Shown in pieces: positions 63,660 to 64,000 of a stretch of DNA of 64,000 nucleotides (position 1 is its first letter; each line of letters opens with the position of its first letter). Below the pieces are notes generated by a model. It was not told the origin of the DNA. It made no database searches and saw only the letters and a program-made list of their open reading frames with translations. This DNA is from an uncultured Tenacibaculum sp. (GTDB lineage Bacteria; Bacteroidota; Bacteroidia; Flavobacteriales; Flavobacteriaceae). The DNA is taken from contig NZ_CANLTU010000008.1 of the NCBI RefSeq assembly GCF_947494125.1, positions 1 through 64,000 on the forward strand, given 5' to 3'. Made by a program: the position numbers and the translations under genes.

Positions 63660-64000
63660 ATTAAGGCATTCTTCTAATTATGAGCGTTACACAAGTCATA
63701 GAAGAGAGAAAACATTTCTTGTTTATATTGGTAAAACATCTTACGACCATACAAAACAATTTAAAGAATTACATGAAAAGAGTTTTGTTTTGGAACAAGA
63801 TTTATTATACATTAGACAAAAATTAGCTATATTTTTGATGTTATGAGAAAAATAAATTCTTTATTTAATAAAATTATCCTAGACAAAACAATTTTTAAGT
63901 GCATCTTTCTCAGAAAATTTGTGATGCAATAAATACTCTTCTAAAACTTTTTAGTTATTAAAAAAATTGTTAGCCTTCAAACTCCTAACACATACCTAAA

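Larger units (their letters stand above)
63324..64000. other. End of window: non-coding sequence with damaged tRNA-Leu
   Basis: This 677-nt stretch contains an 11-bp imperfect inverted repeat (63381-63391 with 63411-63421), a terminator hairpin (63534-63560) and a tRNA-Leu-like sequence (63577-63659), each discussed separately or here. A plus-strand frame from about 63673 to 63846 lacks a clear start and may be a remnant. I support no intact protein gene here. Confidence 0.5.

Overview
The window looks like a chromosomal segment from a low-GC marine-type Flavobacteriaceae (Bacteroidota), in the Tenacibaculum/Polaribacter neighbourhood. The evidence is the very AT-rich base composition, the flavobacterial order of the division/cell-wall cluster, a SusC/SusD pair, promoters of the Bacteroidota type (TAnnTTTG at -7), and many signal peptides ending in FSQ or a lipobox. 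The genus is an inference; the family-level call is firm.

Layout. (1) Positions 1 to about 9170 are an accessory island sitting against the 3' end of tRNA-Arg(UCG), with a tyrosine integrase next to the tRNA. Inside are two cassette-like modules read leftwards. The first (270-2533) holds an AbiGi-like gene with an early in-frame stop and three unknown small or membrane proteins. The second (2984-7386) is a six-gene operon: a tiny membrane protein missed by length cut-offs, a third-component protein, a middle component and a zinc-hook ABC/SMC ATPase (together an ABC three-component conflict system), followed by a 67-residue protein and a PIN-domain nuclease. GTTGCA-rich repeats and shared operator-like dyads sit at the module borders. 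(2) 9252-25161 is the complete dcw cluster on the minus strand: mraZ-rsmH-ftsL-ftsI-murE-mraY-murD-ftsW-murG-murC-ftsQ-ftsA-ftsZ, then a YqeY-like gene. Three perfectly phased MraZ boxes lie upstream of mraZ. (3) 25364-38066 is mostly plus strand: a hydrolase, EngB, an RluA-type pseudouridine synthase, an AlkB-like/aldehyde dehydrogenase/nitroreductase run, a penicillin acylase, a sugar aminotransferase and GalE, and a Crp/AhpD-like/DoxX group. (4) 38109-45913 holds FabD, a queuosine-precursor-type transporter, an OppC-type permease, a TonB receptor with a PepSY partner, a thioesterase and a secreted nuclease. (5) 45929-54348 is an amino-acid/peptide region: a six-gene minus-strand operon (two COG3904-type periplasmic proteins, one fused to an M28 peptidase; a threonine-dehydratase-like enzyme; an ornithine-cyclodeaminase-like enzyme; threonine synthase; an APH-type kinase) behind a structured, attenuator-like leader, flanked by a histidine-decarboxylase-like gene and a divergent Lrp/AsnC regulator. 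(6) 54593-64000 holds SusD/SusC, an orphan LytTR response regulator, small secreted proteins, a membrane AraC regulator, a degraded beta-lactamase-type remnant and a damaged tRNA-Leu.

The two most promising unusual systems are the ABC three-component/PIN operon in the tRNA-Arg island and the leader-controlled six-gene peptide/amino-acid operon. The dcw cluster is conserved housekeeping. All functional statements rest on reading motifs by eye; no database search was run.
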